Assembly (NCBI RefSeq): GCF_015679185.1
Contig: NZ_CP064939.1
Coordinates: 1,612,001 to 1,676,000, forward strand
DNA length: 64,000 nt
Direction of reading: 5' to 3'
Source of the DNA: Pedobacter endophyticus
Lineage (GTDB): Bacteria > Bacteroidota > Bacteroidia > Sphingobacteriales > Sphingobacteriaceae
A program made the translations under genes and the position numbers. A model generated the notes under the pieces. It saw nothing but the letters and a program-made list of their open reading frames with translations. It searched no databases and was not told the origin of the DNA. Each line of letters starts with the position of its first letter. Positions within the stretch are counted from its first letter, which is position 1. Of the stretch, positions 1-9,700 are shown piece by piece.

Positions 1-1577
1 ACCTGAAACTCTTTTCTGATCACATCATTGCTTAATGTTTTGAGGCTATTTGCCGGAAAGCCAGCCCTTTCTCGTACCTGATTGATATAACCTAAAGCTT
101 CGGCTGTTTTGCCAAGTTCGAAGGCGGCTTCGGTTGCATTTAATAAAACGCCTCCGAAACGGTACCTGATCCACCATACATCACTTCCTTGCCCAGATTG
201 GCCTGAGCCGACTCTCGAGTCGAGATACTTGCGCATATAGAAACCTGTATTGGTCACATTTGCCGCATTGGGCAATGGCCCATCGGCGGCAACCAAAGTT
301 CCTCCATCGGCAAAAACACTTCCCAAATCGGGCGAAGTACGCATTACATATTGGTTGGTTGCCGTATTCCACTCCATTACGCCCGCCTGAATGTCGATCC
401 GTTTGCCCCGAAAGGTTGATCCCGGCGTAATAATACTTCCAAACATGCGGTTATCTTTATTCAAAAAAACATCCTCAGGCCGGGTATAATAGATATAATC
501 AGAACCATTTGGCGTTTGAATTTTAAGCGAGCCATTGGTACCATCTAAATAATCAAAAGCTTCAACCAAATTTAACGAAGGCGTTACGCCGGCAGCTCCT
601 GTAGCATTTTCCCGCAGCGATCGCGGAATGCTCTCTACCGTATAATCGTGATATTTTCCGTCGAGGGTATAATCCTGAGCCCAGATCACTTCGCGGTTGT
701 TCGCTTTTTTGGTAAACAGATCATAAAAATTTTGTGCTTTATCTGGATTCTCATTATACAGCACAAATTGTTTGCTGTCGATAATCTCTTTTGCTGCATC
801 CAACGATTTTTGGTAATACTCCTGCGCACGGCTCGCCGGAATACCCACCTCAGCGCCAGGCAAAACAATAGGATCCGTCATTAAACTATTGTATTTTGCA
901 ATAGATGCAGCATATAACATGGCCTGAGATTTTAAAGCCAGAACAGTCCACTTATTGGCCCTGGTTTTACTCGTAACTGTTAAAGGCAGTTGATCTTTGA
1001 TGGCATCCAGCTCGGAGGCGATAAAATCATATATGCCTGCTTCGGTGCTTCGAGGCACTTTTAAGGCATCAACATCTAGCGATCCATCGTACTGAAAGGT
1101 ATTGGTAACCAAAGGTACGCCGCCCATACTGCGTACATGTAAAAAGTAGATGTAAGCCCTGATAAAACGGCCTTCTGCCAACAAATGTTTCCTGTCTGCC
1201 TCTTGCATTGCCGTCGACTTATCGAGGTTTTCGAGAAAAAGATTTACATCCCGAATCAGGTCATAAGACCATAACTGTTTATCGGTATAAGGATAATTGA
1301 CCCGCGTGTTACGGGCATTATTGGCACCAAGGCCACCAGACCACATGGCTTCTTCGAGGTCGGTTGGCGATAATTTTCCGCCTTCTAGTCCGCCCGTTGG
1401 CTGCAAACGGTTGTAAATATTGGCGAGTACAGATACGGCCAGTTTCGGATCGCTCCACACCTGCTCATCCAGTAATACATCGGTTGGCTTGCGATCAAGA
1501 AATTTTTTGCATCCCGATAGTTGAACCAAAGTGGCGGCGCAAAGGGTATATATGATAATTTTTTTAAATTGTTTCAT
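1..1577 (-). CDS. SusD/RagB-family starch-binding-like lipoprotein (C-terminus cut by window edge)
   Basis: Outer-membrane surface lipoprotein that would bind glycan at the mouth of its partner SusC. The reading frame is open from an ATG at 1577 to the first base of the window, so about 525 residues are visible and the C-terminus is missing. The N-terminus is a lipoprotein signal ending in a lipobox (LSGC, Cys21) followed by KKFLDQKP, which is typical of SusD. An N-terminal TPR-like region (LAEGRFIRAYIYFLHVRSMGGVPLV) and the late WWIRYRFGGVLLNATEAAFELG segment also match the family. It starts 4 bp after the SusC stop, so the two are surely co-transcribed. The substrate cannot be read from the sequence; the neighbouring sulfatase hints at a sulfated glycan (inference). 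Confidence 0.93.
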   Translation of the reverse strand, partial: MKQFKKIIIYTLCAATLVQLSGCKKFLDRKPTDVLLDEQVWSDPKLAVSVLANIYNRLQPTGGLEGGKLSPTDLEEAMWSGGLGANNARNTRVNYPYTDKQLWSYDLIRDVNLFLENLDKSTAMQEADRKHLLAEGRFIRAYIYFLHVRSMGGVPLVTNTFQYDGSLDVDALKVPRSTEAGIYDFIASELDAIKDQLPLTVTSKTRANKWTVLALKSQAMLYAASIAKYNSLMTDPIVLPGAEVGIPASRAQEYYQKSLDAAKEIIDSKQFVLYNENPDKAQNFYDLFTKKANNREVIWAQDYTLDGKYHDYTVESIPRSLRENATGAAGVTPSLNLVEAFDYLDGTNGSLKIQTPNGSDYIYYTRPEDVFLNKDNRMFGSIITPGSTFRGKRIDIQAGVMEWNTATNQYVMRTSPDLGSVFADGGTLVAADGPLPNAANVTNTGFYMRKYLDSRVGSGQSGQGSDVWWIRYRFGGVLLNATEAAFELGKTAEALGYINQVRERAGFPANSLKTLSNDVIRKEFQ

Positions 1578-1581
1578 CTTT

Positions 1582-4500
1582 TTAGAAAGTTAAGTTGGCA
1601 CCCAGATTGTAAACCCTTACAGATGGATATTCTAATCCCGTATTGAGCTGAGTTTCAGGATCGATTCCAATATCTTTTAAATTGTCTATTGAAAACAGGT
1701 TAAAGCCATTTGCGTAGATTCTGATTTTACTGATTTTAGCACCTTTAAGCCATTTTTGCGGCAAGTTGTAGCCCAGCTGTACATTTCTCAACCGTAAGTA
1801 AGAAGTATTTCTGAACCAGAAACTGGAAGCGCGTTGGTTGCTTTCGTTATTGGATTTTTTTAAAGCCGGATACGTTCCGGGAATCCAGGGGCTATTTACA
1901 TCGAAGATATTCTCTCTGTGCCAGCGATCGTTTAAAAGAAAATCGGGTGAGTTTGCATCATTTTGAAAAGGCAGTTTCAATTCGGCAGCACGGCCACGGC
2001 TTTGCATGGTTGCACCGGCAAAGTTGAGCTGTACATCAAACCCTTTGTAAGCAAAAGCGCTGTTTAAACCAAAATTAAGGTAAGGCAGGTTACCTTCGCT
2101 ATACCCGTTTGGTCGTTCATCAAGCCCATCAATCACACCATCGTTGTTCTGATCTTTATAAATAAAATCGCCCGGCAATAAGGTCGTATTGTTTTGTCCA
2201 TCAATATCAACCGGGTAATTTGCAATTTGCTCTTGCGATTGAAACTGCCCGATAAATTCGTATCCCCAGTTGATGCGGGCCCAGCGATCTTCTACCGAAT
2301 TTCGGTATTGATCGATGGAATTTCCGAATCGGGGTTTGTACGTGTACACATTTCTTAACCTTGCAAGGGTGGCATTTACGCCAACGCTGTACTCGAGCTC
2401 GCCACTTTTGCCCGAGTGGTTTAAGGCCATTTCAATGCCTAAAGTTCTGTTGGCATTTAAATTCTCGCTGGGTGCTGTAAAACCCACTTCAATGGGCAAA
2501 AGCACATCATACCGTGGCGCAGGTATGCCCGTCAAATCTCTTCTGAAAACCTCTACAGAGCCACCTAGCTTGCCTTTCCATAAATTAAAATCGAGGGCAA
2601 TGTTGGTAATGGCACTCTTTACCCAGGTTAATCTGGTAACCGGAAGACCTCTGGCTGCTATACCGGTAATTAATTGGCCATCTAAATAAGCGTTGCCCGA
2701 TCCAAAATTATACCCCGGAAGGTAGGCAAAGGCGCCAACCCCATTATCTTCGCTACCAGTTTCTCCATAAGAAGCCCGTAGTTTTAAATCTGTAATTACT
2801 TTTTGAATGCCTTCTCCCTGCATAAAACCTGCTTTAGAAATTCTCCATCCGCCAGATATAAAAGGAAATAAGCCCCATCGGTGGCCTACAGGAAAACGCC
2901 ACGATCCATCGTACCGCCCACCAATTTCGAGCAGGTATTTGCTGTCGAAATCGTAATTGGCACGAAAAATAAACCCGGCTCTCGCTTCTTCCGTTACCCG
3001 GTCGCTCACGGCCTGCAGCTCATTAAAAAAGTTAATAATATCAATTTCATTACTTACGGGCTGAGATCGCACAAAGAATAATTTATCTACTCTTTCCTGA
3101 GTTTCCATAGCAGCAATGGCACTTACATTGTGCTTGCCAAAACTATTGGAATAGTTTAGCTGCAGGCGAAGTACATTATCGATGATATACCCATTATCTC
3201 TAGAGCGATAAGGGTTTTGCTGACCACCTGTAACGTTATAAGCACCGGCGGCCGCATTATAGGTGTAAGTTTTGTAAGTTTTTTCGTAAGTATTTCCCAA
3301 TAAATTATTGTAAAAAAAGGAGTACATTCCAGTTGCTGTTAACCCCTTTACCGGAAATTTATATTCGAGGTCGAACGTGGTTTGTAGCGTGCGTCGTTCT
3401 GTTTTGTTATAGCCAGAATATTCGAAAGTGGCATAATTGGTAGCGAAATTATTATTGGTAGCCGGATAGTCGGGATTGTCATTGGCGTATGGCCCTTCGG
3501 TGGGCAGATTTCTGAACTGGCCCAGCAAGGCATTAAAGTAGTCATCATCGCCAGGCAGCCCCAGTAAATCCCTGATTTCGATTTTGCCATTAATTTTTAT
3601 TCCAGCCTTTAACCTTTGCCCTATTCTAGTTTCGATATTACTTTGTAAGTTGGTTCGGTTAAAGTTATAGCCCTCAAATACGGCGTCTTGATCCATACGT
3701 GAAAGGGAAAGATAATAGCTTGTTTTCTGCGAGCCCCCGGTGGTGTTAATATTGATATAAGATTGCGGGGCATAGTCTTTTATATAGCTCGACCAATCGA
3801 ACCCCTCATAACCTGGAATGCCCTGCTGCCACTTGCTTACTTCTTCCGGCGTCCAAACAGATGTACCATTTTGGTTGATATCTGCCTCGGCAAGTGCCCT
3901 CACGTAATCGCCGGCATTGGCAGCTTTAGGGAAACGGAATAAACTTTGTAAACCGTAATAGGCATTTACATTAATTTTGTTCTCCTTATTTAACCCGCCT
4001 TTTTTTGTTAGTACCAATACCACACCGTTTGAGGCTCTTAACCCATAAATGGCCGCAGCAGCATCTTTTAAAATGGAGAGGCTTTCAATATCTTCTGAAT
4101 TTAGGTTATTGAATTGTTGTGCTCCTGATGGAACGCCATCAATTACATAAAGCGGGTCGCCAAGGTTTCGAATCTGTAAACGGGCTTCGGCACCGGGCCT
4201 ACCATCTGGAGCCCTTGACGTTACCCCTGCCACCTTGCCAATTAAAGCCTGAGAAACGGTGGGCACCGGTGTTTCTGTTAACTCTGCTGAGTTTACCGTG
4301 GCGATGGATCCGGTTACACTGCTTCTTCGCTGTTGGCCATAACCTACCACAACCACTTCTGTTAAAGCTTCAGACGAGGTAATTAGCTTAACGTTAACCG
4401 TAAGTCTATTGGCTACGGCAACTTCCTGGCGATTAAAACCTACGTAGTTAAAAACCAGCACATCATTAGCATTAGCAGATATGCTGTAGCGCCCATTGGC

Positions 4501-4710
4501 ATCGGTAACCGCTTTTGCACTTTTGTTTTTGACGCTAACGGTTACAGCAGGGATGGAAACTCCTTGTTCATCGGTAACAGCGCCCTGAATGGTGCCTGTT
4601 GTTTGTTGCCATAAAAATGATTTGTTGTATAGGCCCTCGTCATGTTTAATGGAGTATGCCGGCAGAACGCAGGCACAGAGCAGCCAAATAACTGCAGATA
4701 ATTTCAGCAT
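1582..4710 (-). CDS. SusC/RagA-family TonB-linked outer-membrane transporter
   Basis: TonB-dependent outer-membrane channel that imports oligosaccharides handed over by SusD. The 1042-residue product has a signal peptide (about residues 1-20), a carboxypeptidase-regulatory-like beta domain (about 38-110), the SusC signature EVVVVGYGQQRR near 120, a plug domain (about 125-235, with YVIDGVPSG and LKDAAAAIYGLRASNG) and a long beta-barrel ending in the aromatic C-terminal residue expected for outer-membrane insertion. There is no STN domain, so it should not signal to an anti-sigma factor; the kinase/regulator pair encoded upstream on the same strand is the likely control. The ATG at 4710 opens the signal peptide directly. 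Its 5' flank is an unusual palindrome array. Confidence 0.95.
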   Translation of the reverse strand: MLKLSAVIWLLCACVLPAYSIKHDEGLYNKSFLWQQTTGTIQGAVTDEQGVSIPAVTVSVKNKSAKAVTDANGRYSISANANDVLVFNYVGFNRQEVAVANRLTVNVKLITSSEALTEVVVVGYGQQRRSSVTGSIATVNSAELTETPVPTVSQALIGKVAGVTSRAPDGRPGAEARLQIRNLGDPLYVIDGVPSGAQQFNNLNSEDIESLSILKDAAAAIYGLRASNGVVLVLTKKGGLNKENKINVNAYYGLQSLFRFPKAANAGDYVRALAEADINQNGTSVWTPEEVSKWQQGIPGYEGFDWSSYIKDYAPQSYININTTGGSQKTSYYLSLSRMDQDAVFEGYNFNRTNLQSNIETRIGQRLKAGIKINGKIEIRDLLGLPGDDDYFNALLGQFRNLPTEGPYANDNPDYPATNNNFATNYATFEYSGYNKTERRTLQTTFDLEYKFPVKGLTATGMYSFFYNNLLGNTYEKTYKTYTYNAAAGAYNVTGGQQNPYRSRDNGYIIDNVLRLQLNYSNSFGKHNVSAIAAMETQERVDKLFFVRSQPVSNEIDIINFFNELQAVSDRVTEEARAGFIFRANYDFDSKYLLEIGGRYDGSWRFPVGHRWGLFPFISGGWRISKAGFMQGEGIQKVITDLKLRASYGETGSEDNGVGAFAYLPGYNFGSGNAYLDGQLITGIAARGLPVTRLTWVKSAITNIALDFNLWKGKLGGSVEVFRRDLTGIPAPRYDVLLPIEVGFTAPSENLNANRTLGIEMALNHSGKSGELEYSVGVNATLARLRNVYTYKPRFGNSIDQYRNSVEDRWARINWGYEFIGQFQSQEQIANYPVDIDGQNNTTLLPGDFIYKDQNNDGVIDGLDERPNGYSEGNLPYLNFGLNSAFAYKGFDVQLNFAGATMQSRGRAAELKLPFQNDANSPDFLLNDRWHRENIFDVNSPWIPGTYPALKKSNNESNQRASSFWFRNTSYLRLRNVQLGYNLPQKWLKGAKISKIRIYANGFNLFSIDNLKDIGIDPETQLNTGLEYPSVRVYNLGANLTF

Positions 4711-5076
4711 AGTTGAGTTATATTTGGTTATTAATGAGATGATTTTTTAATCGTCTATTTTACTAAATCGATTTGTTCAGCAGAAAACGACAGTTTATCA
4801 TTCCCTGCATCACTAACGGATGATACGAATGTAGTATTAATAGAAAGTCGATTTAATTCAATCTTTAGATGATTTATCTCAAATCATGCAGTCATCGGAT
4901 GAATATAGCAAACGGGTAAGGTATTCATCCGATGACTAAAATGCTTGGGTCAACAGTCATCGGATGAATATAGCAAAACGGCCAGGTATTCATCCGATGA
5001 CTATAATGCGGTCGGTCAACAGTCATCGGATGAATATAGCAAACGGGTCAGGTATTCATCCGATGACTAAAATGCG

Positions 5077-5211
5077 TTGGGATGACAGGTTTTTCACCGA
5101 GTCGTCATTGCGAGGCCGGGCCTGTGCGAGCCGAAGCAATCTGATTTACGAAATGAGATTGCTTCGTGCCTCGCAATGACGAACTTTCTTATTTCTGTCA
5201 TTGGTTAGCTT
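5077..5211. repeat. GTCATTGCGAG-type dispersed inverted-repeat element, copy 1
   Basis: CGTCATTGCGAGG and CCTCGCAATGACG-like ends face each other, with a nested GAAGCAATCT / AGATTGCTTC pair inside. The element interrupts the 48-bp palindrome array between the third and fourth copies. A close relative lies at 10227-10380 and fragments at 42160-42320. Confidence 0.8.
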
Positions 5212-5450
5212 GTACCGACAGCTATCGGTAGGGGATCCTAATGCACAAAAATTCGGTGCCTTGCAACAGTCATCGGATGAATATAGCAAACGGGTCAGGT
5301 ATTCATCCGATGACTAAAATGCTTGGGTTAACAGTCATCGGATGAATATAGCAAACGGGTCAGGTATTCATCCGATGACTATAATGCGGTCGGTCAACAG
5401 TCATCGGATGAATATAGCAAACAGGTCAGGTATTCATCCGATGACTAAAA

Positions 5451-5570
5451 TGCGGTCGGTCAACAGTCACGGATAACCAAATTGACAACATATTTAAGGC
5501 GTTTTACAAGAACGGTCGTCATCCTCAGCTTGACTGGGGATCCTAATGCACAAACATTCGGTGCCTTGCA
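5451..5570. repeat. 120-bp direct duplication, first copy (second at 5688-5808)
   Basis: The block beginning TGCGGTCGGTCAACAGTCA and ending GGTGCCTTGCA is repeated at 5688-5808 almost base for base. The differences seen are one inserted T in the half palindrome and one T to C change. Both copies carry a half unit of the 48-bp palindrome at their start, so the duplication includes the array's own spacer. This suggests the array grew by unequal exchange (inference). Confidence 0.85.
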
Positions 5571-5687
5571 ACAGTCATCGGATGAATATAGTAAACAGGT
5601 CAGGTATTCATCCGATGACTATAATAAAATCATGCAGTCATCGGATGAATATAGCAAACGGGTCAGGTATTCATCCGATGACTAAAA

Positions 5688-5808
5688 TGCGGTCGGTCAA
5701 CAGTCATCGGATAACCAAATTGACAACATATTTAAGGCGTTTTACAAGAACGGTCGTCATCCTCAGCTTGACTGGGGATCCTAACGCACAAACATTCGGT
5801 GCCTTGCA
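5688..5808. repeat. 120-bp direct duplication, second copy
   Basis: Partner of 5451-5570. It is followed by a small palindrome (ATTCCCAC / GTGGGAAT, about 5815-5835) of a kind that recurs in the 41.1-41.6 kb repeats as CCCGC/GCGGG. Confidence 0.85.
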
Positions 5809-5979
5809 TTAGGATTCCCACCTGCGTGGGAATGACGAACGGGCAAAAGGAGATGTGTCCACACGATGGCTAGGTAAGGGACAGGGTGACGTGTGTTCAT
5901 GTTAGATAGGCGATAAAAACCAACGGAGGGCGTTTATTAATCGAACTCTAGTTATCAGGCATCGGATGAATCTATGACT

Positions 5980-6762
5980 CTATCCGTTACTGCCGTTAAT
6001 TTTATCGCGTAAAGTGGAAATGTACTCTACCGGCGATTGCTTAAAATAGCGCTGAAAACTTCTACCGAAAACAGTTTGCGAGTTATAGCCGACAATCTGC
6101 GCAATTTCAAAAATTTTATGGTTGTTTTCTGCCATTAACTGAACTGCCTTGTTTAACCTGGCCTGAGTAATCAAATCCTTTACCGGAACGTTCAGCAGTT
6201 GCTTAATTCGTCGGTACAATGTAGGGCGACTCATGTGCATGTGCACGGCCAAATCGTTAATATCGAAATCGCTGTTGCTTAAATTTTTAAGGATATACTG
6301 GTCTAATTTTTTTAAAAAATCGTTGTCTGATTGTGACCGCTCTTCGAACTGGAGGTGACCAAAAGGATCTTGGAGAACATGATTTCTAACGTTCGATCGG
6401 TTTTTGAGCAGATTATCTACCTGTACCAATACCAAATCATAAGAGAACGGTTTTTCGATGTAGGCATCGGCACCATGCCTTAAACCCTCAATCTTGGCTG
6501 TGAAAGTATTTTTTGCAGTAAGCAAAATAATGGGAATATGGGCGTATTCGGGGCTTGCTTTTATTTTCTCGCACAATTGGAAACCATCCAAACCGGGCAT
6601 CATCACGTCGCTAATAATCAGTTGAATAGCATGTTGGCCCAATTCTTTTAATGCACTCAAACCATTATCAACCGTAATTACCCGATAATGCTCACTCAGC
6701 ACTTCAGACATAAACTGGAGAAGATCTTTCTCATCATCTATTAGCAAAATTGTATGCGGCAT
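5980..6762 (-). CDS. Response regulator: receiver domain plus AraC-type DNA-binding domain
   Basis: Cytoplasmic transcription factor of the split kinase/regulator pair. The 260-residue product has a receiver domain (about 1-120) with the acidic pair D9/D10, phosphoacceptor D52 in IISDVMMPG and conserved K104 in EKPF. It ends in an AraC-type double helix-turn-helix (about 160-252), with DINDLAVHMHMSRPTLYRRIK as first helix pair and IFEIAQIVGYNSQTVFGRSF as second. It starts 11 bp after the kinase stop, so the two form one operon reading toward SusCD, its likely target. In Bacteroides such modules are usually one hybrid protein; here kinase and regulator are separate. The same split arrangement recurs at 37063-41009. 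Confidence 0.93.
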   Translation of the reverse strand: MPHTILLIDDEKDLLQFMSEVLSEHYRVITVDNGLSALKELGQHAIQLIISDVMMPGLDGFQLCEKIKASPEYAHIPIILLTAKNTFTAKIEGLRHGADAYIEKPFSYDLVLVQVDNLLKNRSNVRNHVLQDPFGHLQFEERSQSDNDFLKKLDQYILKNLSNSDFDINDLAVHMHMSRPTLYRRIKQLLNVPVKDLITQARLNKAVQLMAENNHKIFEIAQIVGYNSQTVFGRSFQRYFKQSPVEYISTLRDKINGSNG

Positions 6763-6773
6763 TTAATAATTGG

Positions 6774-9700
6774 TTAGCTTAAATCGAGTTTTACTTCTTG
6801 ATTTATAGGTATGGTTAGTTCAAATATATTGATTTCGTCATTTTGGATCAAAATTAATTTCCCGTGATGCATTTCTGCCAGGTGCTTTGCCAGTGCCAGC
6901 CCAATACCAGATCCGGGAATACTTTTTTGGTGATTTACCCTGTAAAAAGGTTCGAATATTTTCTGCTGATGTTCCGCATCAATCATTTCCCCATCATTTT
7001 CTATCCTGATCACCACATTACGCTTCCCTTCGGCGTTGCATACTTTCATACTGATATTGATGTAGCTACCAGCATATTTTACAGCGTTAGAAAGTAGGTT
7101 GCTCATTATTTTGGTACAGGCTTCGTTATCTACCCAGGCATGTAAAGTTCTTTTAGGTAAGGTCAAATTCAATTGTAACTGTTGCTTTGACAGCTCAAGC
7201 GAAAAAATTTCCACCTGATCAATAATCAACTTATTGATATTTACCTTCTCAAAATTCAGCGCAAAGTTGTACTCCTCGGTTTTCCTGAAATCGAGCATTT
7301 GTGTGGTGAGCGTAATTAACCGTTGAATGTTCTTTTTTACGAGCTCCAGATTTCGCTCTACCGTGGTGGGGTCGTTAACTTTATTCAAAGCCCAGTCTAT
7401 CGGGCCTTTAACCAAAGTAAGTGGCGTTTGTATTTCGTGAGCGATATTGGTAAAAAACTCGATTTTGGAATGATAAATTTCCTTTTCTTTATTCAGCGCA
7501 AAAAGTTGATGCTTACGCTGATTTTTGATCTCGATAGACCTGTGGTAAAAATAGATAATCAACGAAGTTAACGAGATTAACAATATGCCATAAAGAATGT
7601 AAGCGGCTGTAGATTTGTAAAAAGGTGGCAAAATTTTTATAAAAAGCACTTTTTCCGGAGTTTGCCACAAGCCGATATTACTTCTTGCTTTAATTGCAAA
7701 CTGATATTTTCCAGGCGCCAGATTAGTGAAATAAGCTTTTCTATTGCTATTAATCTGTGTCCATTGTTTGTTCAGGCCCAGCATTCGGTACTGGTATCGA
7801 ATAAGATCCGGAGCAGCGTAATCCAGTGCAGCAAACTCCACATCAAACGTCGATTGATTGTAATTAAGCACAATAGAATCGGTAGCCAGAATCGGTTTTT
7901 GAGTTTGGCCTGTATTTTCGGCAGCGCTGTTGCTGCTGATGTGGAGCGAGGTAATGTAAATTGGCGGCGTTGGCGTTTGTTTCCTCAACGAATCCGGATG
8001 GAAAGCAATCAGCCCCTTAACCGATCCGAAATACATTTTCCCATACTGATCTTTATAGGCCGAATTGTAATTAAACTGATCGGTTAATAAACCGTTGGCC
8101 TTTGAGTAAACTTTAAATTTTTCTGTTTTGGTATTGAAACAAATCAGCCCTTTTAGCGAACTGATCCAAAGATTTTGATGGTCATCTTCCAATATCCTAA
8201 ATACGTTGTTGGTTGGGAAACCGGTTTTGGTACCAAAGCGCTTAAACGTTTTACGATCTTTTGCCACCCTGATCAATCCACCACCTTCAGTGCAAAACCA
8301 AAGAATCTGCTGTTTATCTTCATAAATCCCCTGAATCATGTTTTCCATGGATTTAGGGTCACTTTCATCTTTAAACCTGATGCTCCCGTATCGCTTTGTT
8401 TTGGGATTAAAGAAAAAAGCCCCGTTTCCTAAACTGCCTGTATAAATGGTTCCTTCGTGGTCCTCGGCGATAACATAAACGTAAGAATTTTGAGGAATTT
8501 GAGGAACAGGCACCAATTTTTGGGCTTTTGGAAGATAGGAAAACAAACCTGCACCAGTTGTGCCAACAAGAATCTGCCCATTTTTTGTTTTGGCGATAGA
8601 CATTACAAAAGCTTTGATATGGCTTCTGGGACGGATAATATTGTTAAATCGTTTATACAGTTTGCCAGTTTGTCTGTTTAAAATTTCCAATCCCTGCAAA
8701 AAAGGTCCGGCAAAAATCTGATCGTTCTGCACCAATAATCCATGAATATTCGGATAAGATAAATCTGAAGTACGCCCCACACCAGAAAATCGCGTAAATG
8801 ATTTCGTTTTAGGATCAAACTTGTTAATTCCTGCATCTTCGGTACCCAGCCACACATACCCGTCTTTATCTCCGCAAATTTCGCGAACAGCTTTCCCCGA
8901 AATAGAATTTTTTAAATTGGTAGGAAAGTACTTTTCAAAAGCATTATTTTCTGTGGATAAATGGTTTACCCCACCAAAAAAAGTACCCGCCCAAATGCCT
9001 TTTCGTTCATCCTGAATTAAGCAGTATACCGCATTATCACTGAGCGAATAATAGTCGCCGGTTTTGTGCTGAATATTTTTATAGCTATCCTGAGTAAGAT
9101 TGTAAATGTAAATTCCCCTTTCGGTGGCCAGCCAACATTCACCGTTCGAAAGGATTTTGAGATCCCGAACATATACATCCGTTCCATCGGCATTTTTGGT
9201 GAGTAGTGCTTTGGTGCTGCCATCTTTTAAGTTGTATTTATAAAGGCCATGCGTTGTAGCCATCAATACAAATTCTCTGGTAGGCAGAATGCGGGTGATG
9301 GGCCAACGTACATTGGTTCTGAATGTGGTTTGCAGATTATTCAAATTGGTATTCCGATTGCCAGTTTCAAGCGTTTTAAGTACCCCTTGATGAGTGCCTA
9401 TCCACAACAGGCCATTGCGATCTACCTCCGTACTGCTGCCGCCAATTTTTGTGTCGAAATATTTGCCGGTTGATGGTTGATAGTGGTAAACTTTTCCGTT
9501 CGAAGTAACCCAGAGGTTATTATTTTTATCGCAGGCTATACTTCCAACATAGCCCAATGGCAAAGTTAGCCTTTGCACTTTTTCCGAATCTGCGTTTAAG
9601 AAAAACAGGCCATTTAGTGTCCCAATCCACAAAACCCGCTTTTTATCTTCTCGCAAAACCGTTATGGAATTTTCTCCCGACAATTTTTCAGTGATAGAGA

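Larger units (their letters stand above)
4890..5683. repeat. Array of eight 48-bp palindromic repeats
   Basis: Each unit is a perfect 16-bp inverted repeat, AGTCATCGGATGAATA and its reverse complement TATTCATCCGATGACT, around a conserved 16-base loop near TAGCAAACGGGTCAGG. Copies are at 4890-4937, 4955-5002, 5021-5068, 5268-5315, 5333-5380, 5399-5446, 5573-5620 and 5636-5683. Arms are identical in every copy and loops differ by one or two bases (AAGG, AAAACGGCC, ACAGG, GTAAACAGG). Spacers of 15-18 bases are also alike (ATGCGGTCGGTCAAC and relatives), except where larger inserts separate copies. Half copies occur near 5465, 5703 and 5955. As RNA each would fold into a strong hairpin. No RAYT-type transposase is visible in the window. 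Confidence 0.95.
4711..5979. other. Repeat-filled gap upstream of SusC, no gene
   Basis: This 1.27 kb gap carries no convincing gene. Short open frames here simply read through repeats. It holds eight 48-bp palindromes, a 120-bp internal duplication, one GTCATTGCGAG-type element and a short ATTCCCAC/GTGGGAAT palindrome near 5815-5835. The promoter of the SusCD operon should lie in the repeat-free 4711-4880 part. Confidence 0.8.

Noticed and set aside
4890..5683. CRISPR array
   Set aside because: Repeats are long perfect palindromes and spacers are only 15-18 bases and nearly identical to each other; no cas genes are in the window.
5482..5812. Small open frames across the palindrome array
   Set aside because: They translate the repeat units (SSDEYSK, HRMNIANGSGIHP) and have no family; they exist only because the repeat lacks stops in those frames.
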